64,000 nucleotides of DNA from Haematobia irritans (taxonomy: Eukaryota; Arthropoda; Insecta; Diptera; Muscidae), in NCBI RefSeq assembly GCF_050003625.1, contig NC_134397.1:150659526-150723525 (forward strand), read 5' to 3'. Made by a program: the position numbers and the translations under genes. This document shows positions 22,533 through 34,218 of the stretch, piece by piece (positions within the stretch are counted from its first letter, which is position 1; each line of letters opens with the position of its first letter). The notes under the pieces were generated by a model that saw only the letters and a program-made list of their open reading frames with translations, was not told the DNA's origin and searched no databases.

Positions 22533-25470
22533 TGGGGACCATACCAAAACATGGACCGATACTCACAATTTTTGGCACACGTATTTGTGGTTCTACAATA
22601 CCTTTAGATTTTCAATTTCAGGTAAATTGAATAAAAACTGCGGTTTCTATAAGCCCAAGAAATAAAATCGGGATATCGATCTATATGGGGGCTATACCAA
22701 AACATGGACCGATACTCACCATTTTTGGCACACCTCTTTATAGTCATAAAATACCTCTAGATTTCAAATTTCAGGCAAATTGGATAAAAACTACGATTTC
22801 TATAAGCCCAAGTCCCCAAATCGGGAGGTCGGTTTATATGGGGACTATATCAAAACCTGGACCGATATAGCCCATCTTCGAACTTGACCTGCCTGCAGAC
22901 AAAAGACGAGTTTGTGCAAAACTTCAGCACGATTGCTTCATTATTGAAGACTGTAGCGTGATTACAACAGACAGACAGACAGACAGACGGACATCGTTAT
23001 ATCGTCTTAGAATTTCTCCCTGATCAAGAATATATATACTTTATGTAGTCGGAAATCGATATTTCGATATGTTACAAACGGAATGACAAACTTATTATAC
23101 CCCCGTCACCATTCTATGGTGGTGGGTATAAAAATCGATAATTTTTGAAAAAACGTTTCAAACAAGCGTTAGAATGCATTAAAAATCATAAAAAGTATAC
23201 AAATTATTTATTTGGGAAAATATCACAAAATTTTTAATTCACATTCAAAACACTGAATTCAGATCACACCTTAAGAAGTGATGCAAATTCATTGCAACGG
23301 TTGTTGAAACGGTGGACATTCGTTCTATGACAAGTTCATATTAGATTCATCGCTTCTCCGCCAATTTTGTACCACTTCCAGACCCAAAAAGAACATTTTC
23401 ACTTCTTTTTTGGCGACGCTTTTTTGCAGCATTATTAAGATATTAATTTATGAAAGAATAGTTTTAATATCACTTACTATTTTTTATTCAACTAAATCAT
23501 AAGTTCAACCACAGCTTTATTTCATAAATATCAGACTTCTACCACAACCCAAGTAATTCGATTGTGCATGAAAGTCTTTAGTGAAACTTTATGCGTTGTA
23601 CGAGTATATACTTGTTTAATTTTTATAAAAATGTAAACTCGTAAATAGGTTTTCAAATTCTGGGGGGGCTAAATTTTTTCTGGGGGGGTCTAAGCCCCCT
23701 CCCCAGAGGCCTTCCTACGCTTATGAGCATACGTTACCTACTCGTTGTTGATAAAAAAACAAAGCACTAGTACAATGTACATGTTCCGCAACTACAATTG
23801 CAAGTTAAAACAAATAAGGAAAGTCTAAAGTCGGGCGGGGCCGAAATGAACTGTCATACAAATAAATCCGCCAGCTCTCAGACGACCTGTTTAGAAATAA
23901 TCGCAACCTGAAATTGCATATCAACCACCCTGTATAGCATAGATTTTCAGATAAGTGATTTAATTGGCTCCACTTGCAACATAAATCCTCAAAAAACTCC
24001 CATATGATTTATTTCCTTTGAAACGCCCTTGAATAGAACTAACCAAAAATTTTCGAGTGTATTCATTTAGGCACAAGTTTTTATTTCCATCATCCTAAGT
24101 CAACTGACACTGCGCCAGTCATGCGGTTACAGTTGAATTATATTAAGTCACCCAAGATGCTCTTGTCGTACATGAACTGTTGACTGGCGCCGGTAATTGC
24201 AAAGAGTCTATACTGATCGCAAAGGTATTCATGTTTGATGTGGCCATAAAATACGATGGTCTAACAATTCATTCGTCAAAATATACAGGTAAAAGCTGAT
24301 CTCGTTTTGTTTTTTGGATATTTGGTATGTAGATTATAATAATTAGGGAAAATGAAGGATTAATATTTTAAGAGTTAATTATGCATATTGAAGTTATTTC
24401 AATTTCTTTTGTGTTCATGGGCTTCTTTTCTTTTAGTTTTGGATAGCTAAGCCATGATCTGACTAAAAGAAAGCACAGTACTTCAATGTATATGGAACTG
24501 TTCAACACTGGCATTAGGTGTTTACACAGAAAAAAAAAAAAACATTTCACGAAAAATTTAATTGATTTAAAACAAGTATATACGGCCGTAAGTTCGGTCA
24601 GGCCGAATCTTATGTACCCTCCGCCTTGGATTCCGTAGAAAATTCTACTAAAGACTGTCATCCCCAATCGAATTGCATGGGTCGTGGTAATACTTACCGA
24701 TGGCAAGGTATCTTAAAACTTCTTAACATCGTCTTCTAAATTGTAAGTTAGTCCATACGGGGTATATATTAGACAAAAAGAGGCAGATTAAATACGTATA
24801 TAATTCAGTTCTTGATCGGTATATATAGGGGAGTCTATAAATAATTACGAACAAATATGAACTTTTGCTTGGCAATTAGAGGGGGTTGCTTTATATAGGG
24901 GCTATATACAATTAACAGTTGGCTGATAAGTCTCCGGTCTGACACATAGATGGCGTCGCTAGTATTAAATGAATATTATTTTTATATAGTACCAACCTTC
25001 AAATGATTCGTATCAAAATTTGGCGTCTGTAGGTCAATTAGTTTGTGAGATAGAGCGTCTTTTATGCAGCAACTTTTGTTATTGTGAAAAAATGGAAAAA
25101 AAGGAATTTCGTTTCGTTTTTGATAAAATACTGTTTTCTGAAGGGAAAAAATACGGTGGAAGCAAAAACTTGGCTTGATAATGAGTTTCCGGACTCTGCC
25201 CCAGGGAAATCAACAATAATTGATTGATATGCAAAATTCAAGCGTGGTGAAATGAGCACGGAGGACGGTGAACGCAGTGGACGCCCGAAAGAGGTGGTTA
25301 CCGACGAAAACATCAAAAAAATCCACAAAATGATTTTGAATGGCCGTAAAATGAAGTTGATCGAGATAGCAGAGGCCTTAAACATATCAAAGGAACGTGT
25401 TGGTCATACCATTCATCAATATTTGGATATGCGGAAGCTCTGTGCAAAATGGGTGCCGCGCGAGCTCACA
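22533..25470 (+). repeat. 2.95-kb tandem duplication, second copy
   Basis: Second copy of 19584-22509, offset by 2949 bp at its start and by 2961 bp after the GACA repeat difference. Unlike the first copy it continues past the breakpoint into the rest of the mariner, so this copy keeps the ancestral right-hand context and the first keeps the ancestral left-hand context. Confidence 0.85.
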
Positions 25471-26144
25471 TTTGACCAAAAACAACAACGTGTTGATGAT
25501 TCTGAGCGGTGTTTGCAGCTGTTAACTCGTAATACACCCGAGTTTTTCCGTCGATATGTGACAATGGATGAAACATGGCTCCATCACTACACTCCTTAGT
25601 CCAATCGACAGTCGGCTGAGTGGACAGCGACCGGTGAACCGTCTCCGAAGCGTGAAAAGACTCAAAAGTCCGCTGGCAAAGTAATGGCCCCTGTTTTTTG
25701 GGATGCGCATGGAATAATTTTTATCGATTATCTTGAGAAGGGAAAAACCATCAACAGTGACTATTATATGGCGTTATTGGAGCGTTTGAAGGTCGTAATC
25801 GCGGCAAAACGGCCCCATATGAAGAAGAAAAAAGTGTTGTTCCACCAAGACAACGCACCGTGCCACAAGTCATTGAGAACGATGGCAAAAGTTCATGAAT
25901 TGGGCTTCGAATTGCTTCCCCACCCACCGTATTCACCAGATCTGGACCGCAGCGACTTTTTCTTGTTCTCAGACCTCAAAAGGATGCTCGCAAGGAAAAA
26001 ATTTGGCTGCAATGAAGAGGTGATCGCTGAGTCCTATTTTGAGGCAAAATCGCTCTTGAGGGAATTATGTTGAATAATAAAAACGAATTTTGACAAAAAA
26101 ATGTGTTTTTCTTTGTTAGACCGGAGACTTATCAGCCAACCTGT
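24915..26144 (+). mobile_element. Irritans-subfamily mariner, Himar1-like, inactive
   Basis: A 1230-bp element between TA dinucleotides (24913-24914, 26145-26146). Inverted ends are ACAGTTGGCTGATAAGTCTC at the left and, read inward from the right, ACAGGTTGGCTGATAAGTCT, differing by one G. These are very close to the ends I know for Himar1, which is about 1.26 kb. It inserted into DINE-like element B. The transposase is broken (see 25092-26077). Confidence 0.9.
25092..26077 (+). pseudogene. Mariner transposase pseudogene (DD34D)
   Basis: This encoded a cut-and-paste transposase that binds the mariner ends and integrates at TA. The protein is clearly the irritans type: MEKKEFR start, STEDGERSGRPKEV linker, KWVPREL, MDETWLHHYTP around the first catalytic Asp, FHQDNAPCHKS with the second, and SPDLDRSDFF with the third. 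I count 34 residues between Asp 2 and Asp 3, as in mariner. Lesions: a small insertion soon after the ATG shifts the frame; a TGA replaces the Trp codon after KSTIID; a TAG follows HHYTP (about 25597); SPDLAPSD has become SPDLDRSD; and much of the C-terminus is deleted, although the final GNYVE-stop survives in another frame. It cannot make an active enzyme. Confidence 0.9.
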
Positions 26145-27305
26145 TATGAACTGATATGGACCAATTTTTGTTTGATAGGGGGTCGGTTTATCTGGGGGCT
26201 ATATATAACTATAGACCGATACGGAACAATTTTGTACGGCAATATCCTTGCACAACGTGCCAAATTTCAACCGAATAGGATGAAATTTATTCGTCCAAGA
26301 AGTTCTAGAGGCCAAATCTTGGAACGTACCAAATTTCAACCGCATCGGATGAAATTTGTTTCTCTAAGAGGCTCCGGGGGTCAAATCTGGGGATCAGTTT
26401 ATATGGGGGCTATATATAATTATGGACCGAATTGGATCAATGTTTGCATGGATATTAGAGGCCATATATAAACACAACGTACCAAATTTCAGCCGGATCG
26501 GATGAAACTTGCTCCTCCAAGAGGCTCCAGAGGTCAAATCTAGGGATCGGTTTATATAGGGGCTATATATAATTATGGACCGATTTGGACCAATTTTAGC
26601 ATGGATATTAGAGGCCTTATATAAACACCACGTTTCGAATTTCTACCGGATTGGATATAATTTGTGCCTCCAAGAGGCTTCGGAGGTCAACTCTGGGAAT
26701 AGGTGTATATGGGGGCTATATATAATTATGGACCGATTTGCACCAATTTGTGAATGGATGTTAAAAGCCATATATAAATACCACGTACCGAATTTTAACC
26801 GGATCGGATGGAATTTGCTCCTCCAAGAGGATCCGCAAGCAAAATCTGGGGATCGGTTTATATGATACATAATTATGGACCTATATGGACCAATTTTAGC
26901 GTGAATAGACCATATACTAACACTACGTACCAAATTTCAACCGGATCGGATGAAATTTGCTTCTCCTAGAGGATGAAATTTGCTTCTCCGCAAGCCAAAT
27001 CTGGGGGTCCGTTTATATAGGGGCTATACGTAAAAGTGCTCCGATATGGCCCATTTGCAATACCACCCGACCTACATCAATAACAACTACTTGTGCCAAA
27101 TTTCAAGTCGATAGCTTATTTCTTTCGGAAGTTAGCGTGATTTCAACAGACGGACGGACAGCCGGACAGACCGTCGCACGGACATAGCTAGATCTACTCA
27201 GAATTTCACCACGACCCAAAATATATATTTAGTTTATGGGGTTTTAGACCAATATTTCGATGTGTTACAAACGGAATGACAAAGTTACAATCATATTCGA
27301 AGAGC

Positions 27306-28355
27306 AAAATAATATGATAGGAGCTATTTTTGCGGCGACCATGTAACATTTTCACCTGCAACCATGTTGGCTCAATGAACATGGTTCTAAGAAAAATAAA
27401 ATTGTCCTCATCAAAAATATTATTATATTGATAAAAAGAATTTTGTTTCCATTAAAAGACAATGGTCACGATCTAAAATGTTATGGTATTCGTCAAAATT
27501 TTTTTCTTCCAGTTAAAAGAACATGGTCACACCCTAAATCGTTTTGATTTTTATGAAAAAACTTTTTTCGTCGTCGAAAAAAGGACGCCACTTGAGAAAA
27601 GAAAACACAAAATTAACTTTATTTATTTGTTTTTATTTATTTAAAAACTAATTCATTGTTTATTTGTATTTATAATGTCGTGCAAGCAAACATCATATAT
27701 TTTTACACACTCTATTTTTGTTCAATTTCAACAATAAGTAGTCAATCCATATTTACTTCGTGCCCATCGAATGTACCAACGCAGACATCATGTAACTGCA
27801 AATAAAAATAAATTATACCTTATATCAAAATGTACACATAAAACCACGTGCCTCTTCTGAATAAATAAATTAACACAAAACACAGTAATTCCGTATTCTC
27901 CGTCCATTCCAAGAGACAATCAACACACGACTGACGCGCAAAAGGAAAATTTTGTGTACCTGCTCAATGGTTTTATAAAATCCTTTTCGCTGCAACAAAA
28001 TTAAAAAATTAAATGGTCACGAAAATAATGTACATGGTCTTTATGACCATGTAATGGTTCTAGACATGTCTATACGTAACCTATAGAAATGCTTTTTTCT
28101 TTGCAAAAAAGTAAACAAATTGAATGGTCAGGTACATGATTTTCCCGACCATGTAATTGTCTCAAATTCTATCATTTAAATATAGAACATATTTGCGGCA
28201 TTTGAGGACCATTTAAATGCTTATTGCCAACATATATTTTTCTCCGCTCGAAGGTTATTTTTACAAAGACAAAATACATGGTTTTCGCGACAATTACCTA
28301 CTCTAGATAAGCATTAAATGGATGCGGCAACCGTGTCCAAACATGTTTTTTCTGT
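27306..28355. other. Unassigned repeat-like DNA
   Basis: No protein recognised. Motifs such as GCAACCATGTTGGCTCAATG, ACATGGTCAC and GACCATGTAA recur within the stretch, and related motifs occur at 16310-16620. This suggests an old non-autonomous element bounded roughly by GCGACCATGTAAC at 27334 and GCGGCAACCGTGTCC at 28324. I cannot confirm inverted ends. Confidence 0.3.
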
Positions 28356-28642
28356 GCGTGGAGGGGCAAATTTCATTCGATCCAGTTGAAATTTGGTACG
28401 TGGTGTTAGTCTATGGCCTCTAACAATCGTGTAAAAACTGGTCCATATTGGTCCATAATTATATATAGCACCAGATTTGACCACCGGAGGTATAAATTTC
28501 ATTCATACCTTGCCATCGGCAAATTTTACCACATCCCAAGTAATTCGATTTTGGTTGTAGTCTAGGAGATTTTTGTACGCAATCCATGGTGGTGGGTACC
28601 TAAGATTCGACCTGGCCGAACTTAAGGTCGTATATACTTGTT
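28356..28642 (-). mobile_element. DINE-like element B, 5' fragment, reverse
   Basis: The reverse complement begins ACAAGTATATACGACCTTAA, then TTCGGCCAGGTCGAATC and TACCCACCACCATGG, matching the head of element B, and runs into part of one repeat unit before ending. Confidence 0.65.
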
Positions 28643-28789
28643 TTATTTTGTTATTTACGGCATATTTTTTTATAAATATTTTTTCCATTTAAATTCCAAA
28701 AAAAAAAAATAAAATTCTCGTAATTTGCAAAACCTTCTCAAAAGAACTCCCATGGAAGTGAAAAAGTTAAAAATCATTATTTTTTTACT

Positions 28790-31520
28790 TCCCAGCAAAG
28801 AAAGCGTTTCCAAAAAAGCATTGAAAATTTTATTTTTGGATATGATGCAAAATGATGCAAAATCGGCGCAGAAGCGATGAATTTAACATGGGCTTGTCAT
28901 AGGATGGATGTCCACCATTTCAACACCCGTTGCACAAAATTTGCATCACTTCTTAAGGCGTGATCCGATGTGAATTAAAAAAAGTTTGTGATATTTTGTA
29001 AAAAAAAAATAATTTTTATAATTTTTTATGATTTTTAATTCATTCCAATATTTTCATAAATTCTAAAATGAATTTAGCATTTTTTTTGACAAAATTTAAA
29101 TATTTTTTCCCTTTTTGTTAATTCTTACTCTGTCTTTAACCTATTTGAAACAAAAAAATAAAGTTAAATTACCCATTAGAAATATGAACAAGTATATACA
29201 GCAGTAAATTCGGCCGGGCCGAATTTTAAATACCCACCACCATGAATCAAGTATAATAGTTTACTATGAAAACTCTTCGTCGTAGTGGGTTACTTGATAA
29301 TATATAGAATTGTAGGGGGTATGATGACAAATCTTCTCCCAAACGAGCCAGCTCCCGAAGACAAACTTTAAAGATTCTACCTATGAAGACCAGATAAAAT
29401 TCTTTATTTATGAGAACCAATTTTGTTAGAGTTTTAGAGAAAATATAAACATATCGTGTATATGTTGAAATTACGCCTGGATTTAAAATCTTAAATCTGT
29501 AGATTTTTCCGCATTTATTTAAATACAATGAGTAAAATCTAGAACTTTTACTTTCAGTTTGAAGCAATTTTCATGATCAGTGCGTCTGCTATACCCTGAA
29601 AGAAATGTATTCTTTTTTGAGAAACGTAATTTTAGACAAGCAAAGTTTTCTTTTGACACAAATTTTAGAGACAATCGTTGAATAAACGAAAACACTTAAT
29701 AAGAAAAAGAAATTTCGTTTGTCTAAAATTTTATTATAGATTACTAATTTCCAGCAAATCGGATAAAACCTACGGATTCTAGAAGCCCAAGAAATAAAGC
29801 CGGGAGATCGGTGTATATGGGGGCTATACCAAAACATGGACCGATAGGCACCATTTGCTACTCACATATTTGTGATCTTAAAATATCTCCAGATTTTCAA
29901 TTTCAAACAAATCGGCCAGAAAATATAGTCTCTAGACGCCCAAGAAGTAAAAATCGAGAGATCAGTCTATATGGGGGGTTATACCAAAATATGGACCGAT
30001 ATACCTCAATTTCGGCACTCTTATTTGTAATCTAAAAATACCTCTAGATTTCGAATTTCAGGCAAATCATGTAATAAATACAGTTTATTATAGTTCAAGA
30101 ATTTCAGGCAAAGCGGATGGTAAATATAGTTTCTAGAAGCCCAAGAAGCAAAATCGGGAAATCAGTCTCTATGGGGGCTATATCAAAACATGGACCGATG
30201 AGCACCATTTTCGGCACACCTTTTTATGGTCTTCAAATACCTCTAGATTTCCAATTTCAGGCAAATCGGATGGTAAATATAGTTTCTAGAAGCCCTAAAA
30301 GCAAAATCGGGATATCGGTCTATATGGGGGCTATACCAAAACATGGACCGATGAGCACCATTTTCGGCACACCTATTTATGGTCCTCAAATACCTTTATA
30401 TTTCCAATTTCAGGCAAATTGGATAAAAACTACGGTTTTTATAGGCCCAAGACTCCAAATCGGGAGGTTGGTTTATATGGGGGGCTATATCAAAACATGG
30501 ACCGATGCGGACCATTTTCGACACACCTCTTTATGATCCCAAAATACCTTTAGATTTTCAATTTTATACAAATCGGATAGAAAATACTGTTTCTAGACGC
30601 GTAAGAAACAAAATCGGGAGATCGGTCTATATGGGGGCTATACCAAAACATGGACCGATATGGACCATTTTCGACACACCTCTTTATAGTCCCATAATAC
30701 CTCTAGATTTCCAATTTCAGGCAAATCGGATGGTAAATATAGTTTCTAGACGCCCAAGAAGCAAAATCGGGAGATCGGTCTATATGGGGGCTATATCAAA
30801 ACATGGACCGATACGAACGATTTTCGACACACCTCCTTATGGTCCTAAAATACCTCTAGATTTTCAATTTCAGACAAATCGGATAGAAACTACTGTTTCT
30901 AGACGCCTAAGAAGAAAAATCGGGAGATCGGTCTATATGGGGGCTATACTAAAACATGGACCGATACGGACCATTTTCGACACACCTCTTTATGGTCCTA
31001 AAATACCTCTAGATTTCCAATTTCAGGCAAATCTGATAAAAACTACGGTTTTTATAGGCCCAAGACCCCAAATCGGGAGGTCGGTTTATATGGGGACTAT
31101 ATCAAAACTTGGACCGATATAGCCCATCTTCGAACTTGACCTGCCTGCGAACAAAAAACTAATCTGTGCCAAATTTCGGGACGATAGCGCCATTATTGAA
31201 GGCTATAGGGTGATTACAACAGACAGACAGACAGACAGACGGACAGACGGACATGCTTATATCGTCTTAGAATTTCTCCCTGATCAAGAATATATATACT
31301 TTATATAGTCGGAAATCGATATTTCGATGTGTTACAAACGGAATGACAAACTTATTATACCCCCGTCACCATTTTATGGTGGTGGGTATAAAAAGCGAGT
31401 TATAAAACATTTAATTAAAAGAACTTCCTACGTAGTTACAATGAAGAATATCTTTGGGAGGACATTTTAGATGCGTTTAAAGTTGTGCATTTAGAACAAC
31501 TTCCAAATTTTTTACTTTTT
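28790..31520 (-). mobile_element. CCCAGCAAAG-ended element, reverse, split by DINE-like A
   Basis: The flanks 28790-29187 and 31395-31520 match, in reverse complement, the element at 62266-62804 (TTAACATGGGCTTGTCATAG, GCATCACTTCTTAAGGCGTG, GGACATTTTAGATGCG). A DINE-like element sits between them at a different point from the one interrupted at 18750. Non-coding. Confidence 0.65.
29188..31394 (+). mobile_element. DINE-1/Helentron-like element A, copy 2
   Basis: The head ACAAGTATATACAGCAGTAA then ATTCGGCCGGGCCGAATTT and TACCCACCACCATG. The central array holds about eight to nine 153-bp units (measured as exactly 153 bp between repeats of ATCGGTCTATATGGGGG at 30621, 30774 and 30927). The tail with ACAGACAGACGGACAGACGG ends in the hairpin CACCATTTTATGGTGGTG. 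Because 153 is 51 codons, frames of 139 and 205 residues stay open through several units (30117-30536, 30505-31122), repeating MGAIPKHGPI and IPLDFQFQANR. These are repeat by-products. Confidence 0.8.
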
Positions 31521-31778
31521 CGCAACATTTAATTGTCCAAAATTTAAATTTTCACTTTAAGCGGCCAAATAGTGTATCTTCTAAGTCTTGCCCAAAAGAA
31601 CTTCATCGGAAGGGGACATATCGATGCCCTCATTCCAAACTACGCTAAGTCGACTTAGCATGTTTTGATGGAGTTGTTATTGTTTTTTATTCGGATTGAT
31701 GTGAATTGCATGCTGTCAAAAGTTCGAATTTATTGGACACTTCTATCAAAAGTTATGGTTAATATTGTACTTAGCCTG

Positions 31779-32432
31779 CACTCAAAAAAAGTTTACTTGG
31801 ATCCAAAGATTTTGACCTTCCTTTAAGGATTTTGGTATTGATTCCGAGTCAAAGATGCGGCTTCTTTAAAATTTTTTAGCGACCTATCTGGCCTTAAATC
31901 TAGGATCAATAAAATTAAAATTAAGATAAAGATTCCATTTATCGAATTTTCATTCACTTTTGGCGGTATATTCGTAAAGCTATTCATGTACAAATAAATT
32001 ACACCTTAAAAATCCAAATTATAACGGATGCATCAACGTACAAAATTTTTTCTTAATTCCAAAAAAACTTTAAACCAAAGATGGTAAATCTTCAAAATAA
32101 GTCTTAGCCTATATTTGAAGCATTTTTATCTTAAATCTAAAGTTTCAATATTTCAGTTAATTTAAGGACAATTTTTTTAAATTAAAAATGTGTTTCTATA
32201 CTTTAAGGATTAGCCTTAGCTCGAAGACATTCGACTTTAATGATGGGACGCAAATTTACAAAAATTGTGTCCTAAATTTAATGAAAAACATTTTTCAAGC
32301 AAAGATTATAAACTTTATTTTAATTAAAATTTCATAATTTTAAAGAAATTTGTCCTTAATATTTTGTAAATTTCGCATCCTAAAATTTAGGCTGCGAAAT
32401 CTTTAATTTCACGTAAACATTTTTTTCAGTGT
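31779..32432 (+). mobile_element. CACTC-ended MITE, copy 2
   Basis: Ends CACTCAAAAAAAGTTTACTT and ACATTTTTTTCAGTG are inverted, and the interior matches the copies at 9092 and 47083. Non-coding. Confidence 0.75.
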
Positions 32433-32740
32433 GTGACTAAAGTTTTAAAAAATGTCCAATCCAAAAAGTCCATTTTTAGCCATGTTCTATTATCACTATT
32501 TTGAGTTCGTACATACCAAAAAAAATATAATAAATATGATTTTAAGGCCGAAAATAAGGGAATTTCTATCTTATACGGTTTTTTGAAATGCAAAAAAAAA
32601 AATGAACTTGTTTCCTGTAAAATTCACTTTTTAGACTTAGCGTAATTTGTAATGGAGACATCGATATGTATATTGATATAGGACGACAGGATTCGCCTAG
32701 GAAGAACTGTTTTTGGAACAACTTCAATTTTTTTTTGCTG

Positions 32741-32836
32741 GAATATGGGTCGCTTTATATAGGGACAATATTTAATTATGGACCGATGGACCACACACTC
32801 TGATTTTCTGATTGCATCGGATAAAATATAACGGTC
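32741..32836 (+). mobile_element. DINE-like unit fragment
   Basis: A degenerate piece resembling one repeat unit of elements A/B (GGTCGCTTTATATAGGGACA, ATTATGGACCGATGGACC), lying directly against the mariner end at 32839. Confidence 0.4.
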
Positions 32837-32838
32837 TA

Positions 32839-34218
32839 CACGAGGGTTGCCTTTTATATTTCGGGATTGGGCAACCCTGAGTTGCAATCCGCCAACTGAC
32901 AGCTCTATCGAGGTTATACGTACTCAGAATGTTTAGGCATATGAATGCTATTTGTGTTGTTTACAGTAACCCAAAAATCGAATTAAATCGTGAACATTTT
33001 TGTGCGATTATTTTTGTTTCTTTTATTTCTACGTAAACTAACTCAAAAATAGTGCTTCGATTAAATTTTTGACTAATGTTTATCGGTGGTATGGTGAATT
33101 CAATCGAGCAGTTGACCCCAAACGAATTTCGTGAAGATCATCCAAATTCAGTTGTTGTTCCGGAAGCCATACATCACCTGTGCGCCAACTGATATAGCAA
33201 GATCGTCTTCGAAACACGTTTATGATATCCTGACAGGGAATAAATCGCAGATTTACGCTTATGAGCCCGTACACCGGCTAAAATACTGAATTTTTGAACA
33301 CTCAAAACACTAATCCGATAGGTCCTAAACTAAGCGTCCTAGAGCGAAAACCACTTTAATTCGTGACCACCCCCAAAAAATTGAAAAAATTAAGCCAAAA
33401 TCCTAAAAAAATACATTTTTATATGAAAAACTTGTTTTGGCCATATCCCATAAACTAAGCGTCCTAGAGCGAAAATGACTATAATTCGTGACAATGCCCA
33501 ACAAATTGAAAAATTCACCCAAATCGTAAAAAAAATTAAATTTTTATATGAAAAACTTTTTTTGGGCACTAAACTAAGCGTCCTAGAGCGAAAAGGACTT
33601 TATTTCGTGACAACCCCCAAACAAATTGAAAAATTCACCTAAATACTAAAAGAAGATGTATTTTTATATGAAACACTTGTTGTTGCCATATCTCCTAAAC
33701 TAAGGGTCCAAGAACGACTTTAATTCGTGACCACCCCAAAAAAATTTAGGAATTCACCCAAATCCTAAAAAAATTGGATTTATATATGAAAAACTTCTCT
33801 TGGCCATGTCTCCCTACTAAGAGTCCTAGAGCGAAAACGACATTAATTCGTGACCACCCCCAAAAAATTAAAAAATTCACCCAAACGTGTTTTGGCATAT
33901 TTCTTCTAAACTAAGTGTCCTAGAGCGAAAAGGACATTATTTCGTGACCATCCCCAAAAAATTGAAAAAATCACCCAAATCCTAAAAAATAGCCCTGACT
34001 TGGCACCCAATGTCTTCTTTTTATTCACGTACGTAAAATATAAAATGAGAGATCAATGTCTTTCGACACCTAAAGAAACGGTTGATGCGTTCAGAATGCA
34101 TGTTTTGGAGATACCTCAATCAGAGTGGCAAAAGTACTGTGATAAACAATAAAACGATTTTCGATTATTAATATTTTTTTTGTTCTCTAATCCCAAAATA
34201 TAAAAGGCAATCCTCGTA
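32839..34218 (+). mobile_element. DD34D mariner with its core replaced by a minisatellite
   Basis: Flanked by TA (32837-32838, 34219-34220). The left end is CACGAGGGTTGCCTTTTATA and the right end, read inward, is TACGAGGATTGCCTTTTATA. A 5' region and N-terminal fragment (about 33077-33175; YRWYGEFNR then a shifted frame, with SVVVPE-like coding) is followed by a tandem array (33320-33990). Then come the last 53 codons of the transposase (33991-34152: SPDLAPN, FFLF-YV, HVLEIPQSEWQK, stop). The third catalytic Asp is Val here. This is a different mariner family from the Himar1-like one. Confidence 0.8.
33320..33990 (+). repeat. ~118-bp minisatellite inside the mariner
   Basis: Six diverged units of about 100-123 bp, each starting near CTAAACTAAGCGTCCTAGAG (about 33328, 33452, 33568, 33688, 33808, 33908). 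Each continues with a TTTAATTCGTGACCACCCCC block and an AAATTGAAAAATTCACCCAA block. The array sits exactly where the central transposase coding region should be. It resembles no other repeat in this window. Confidence 0.8.

Larger units (their letters stand above)
24572..27305 (+). mobile_element. DINE-1/Helentron-like element B, split by mariner
   Basis: The head ACAAGTATATACGGCCGTAA then TTCGGTCAGGCCGAA and TATGTACCC occupies 24572-24914. After the mariner, 26145-27305 has several units of about 153 bp (GGTTTATATGGGGGCTATAT, ATAATTATGGACCGA, CGTACCAAATTTCA). A tail with CGGACGGACAGCCGGACAGA and GTTACAAACGGAATGACAAA follows. The terminal hairpin of element A is missing, so the right end is truncated. 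Same architecture as element A but clearly a different family. The head alone is duplicated at 21611-21953. Confidence 0.7.
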
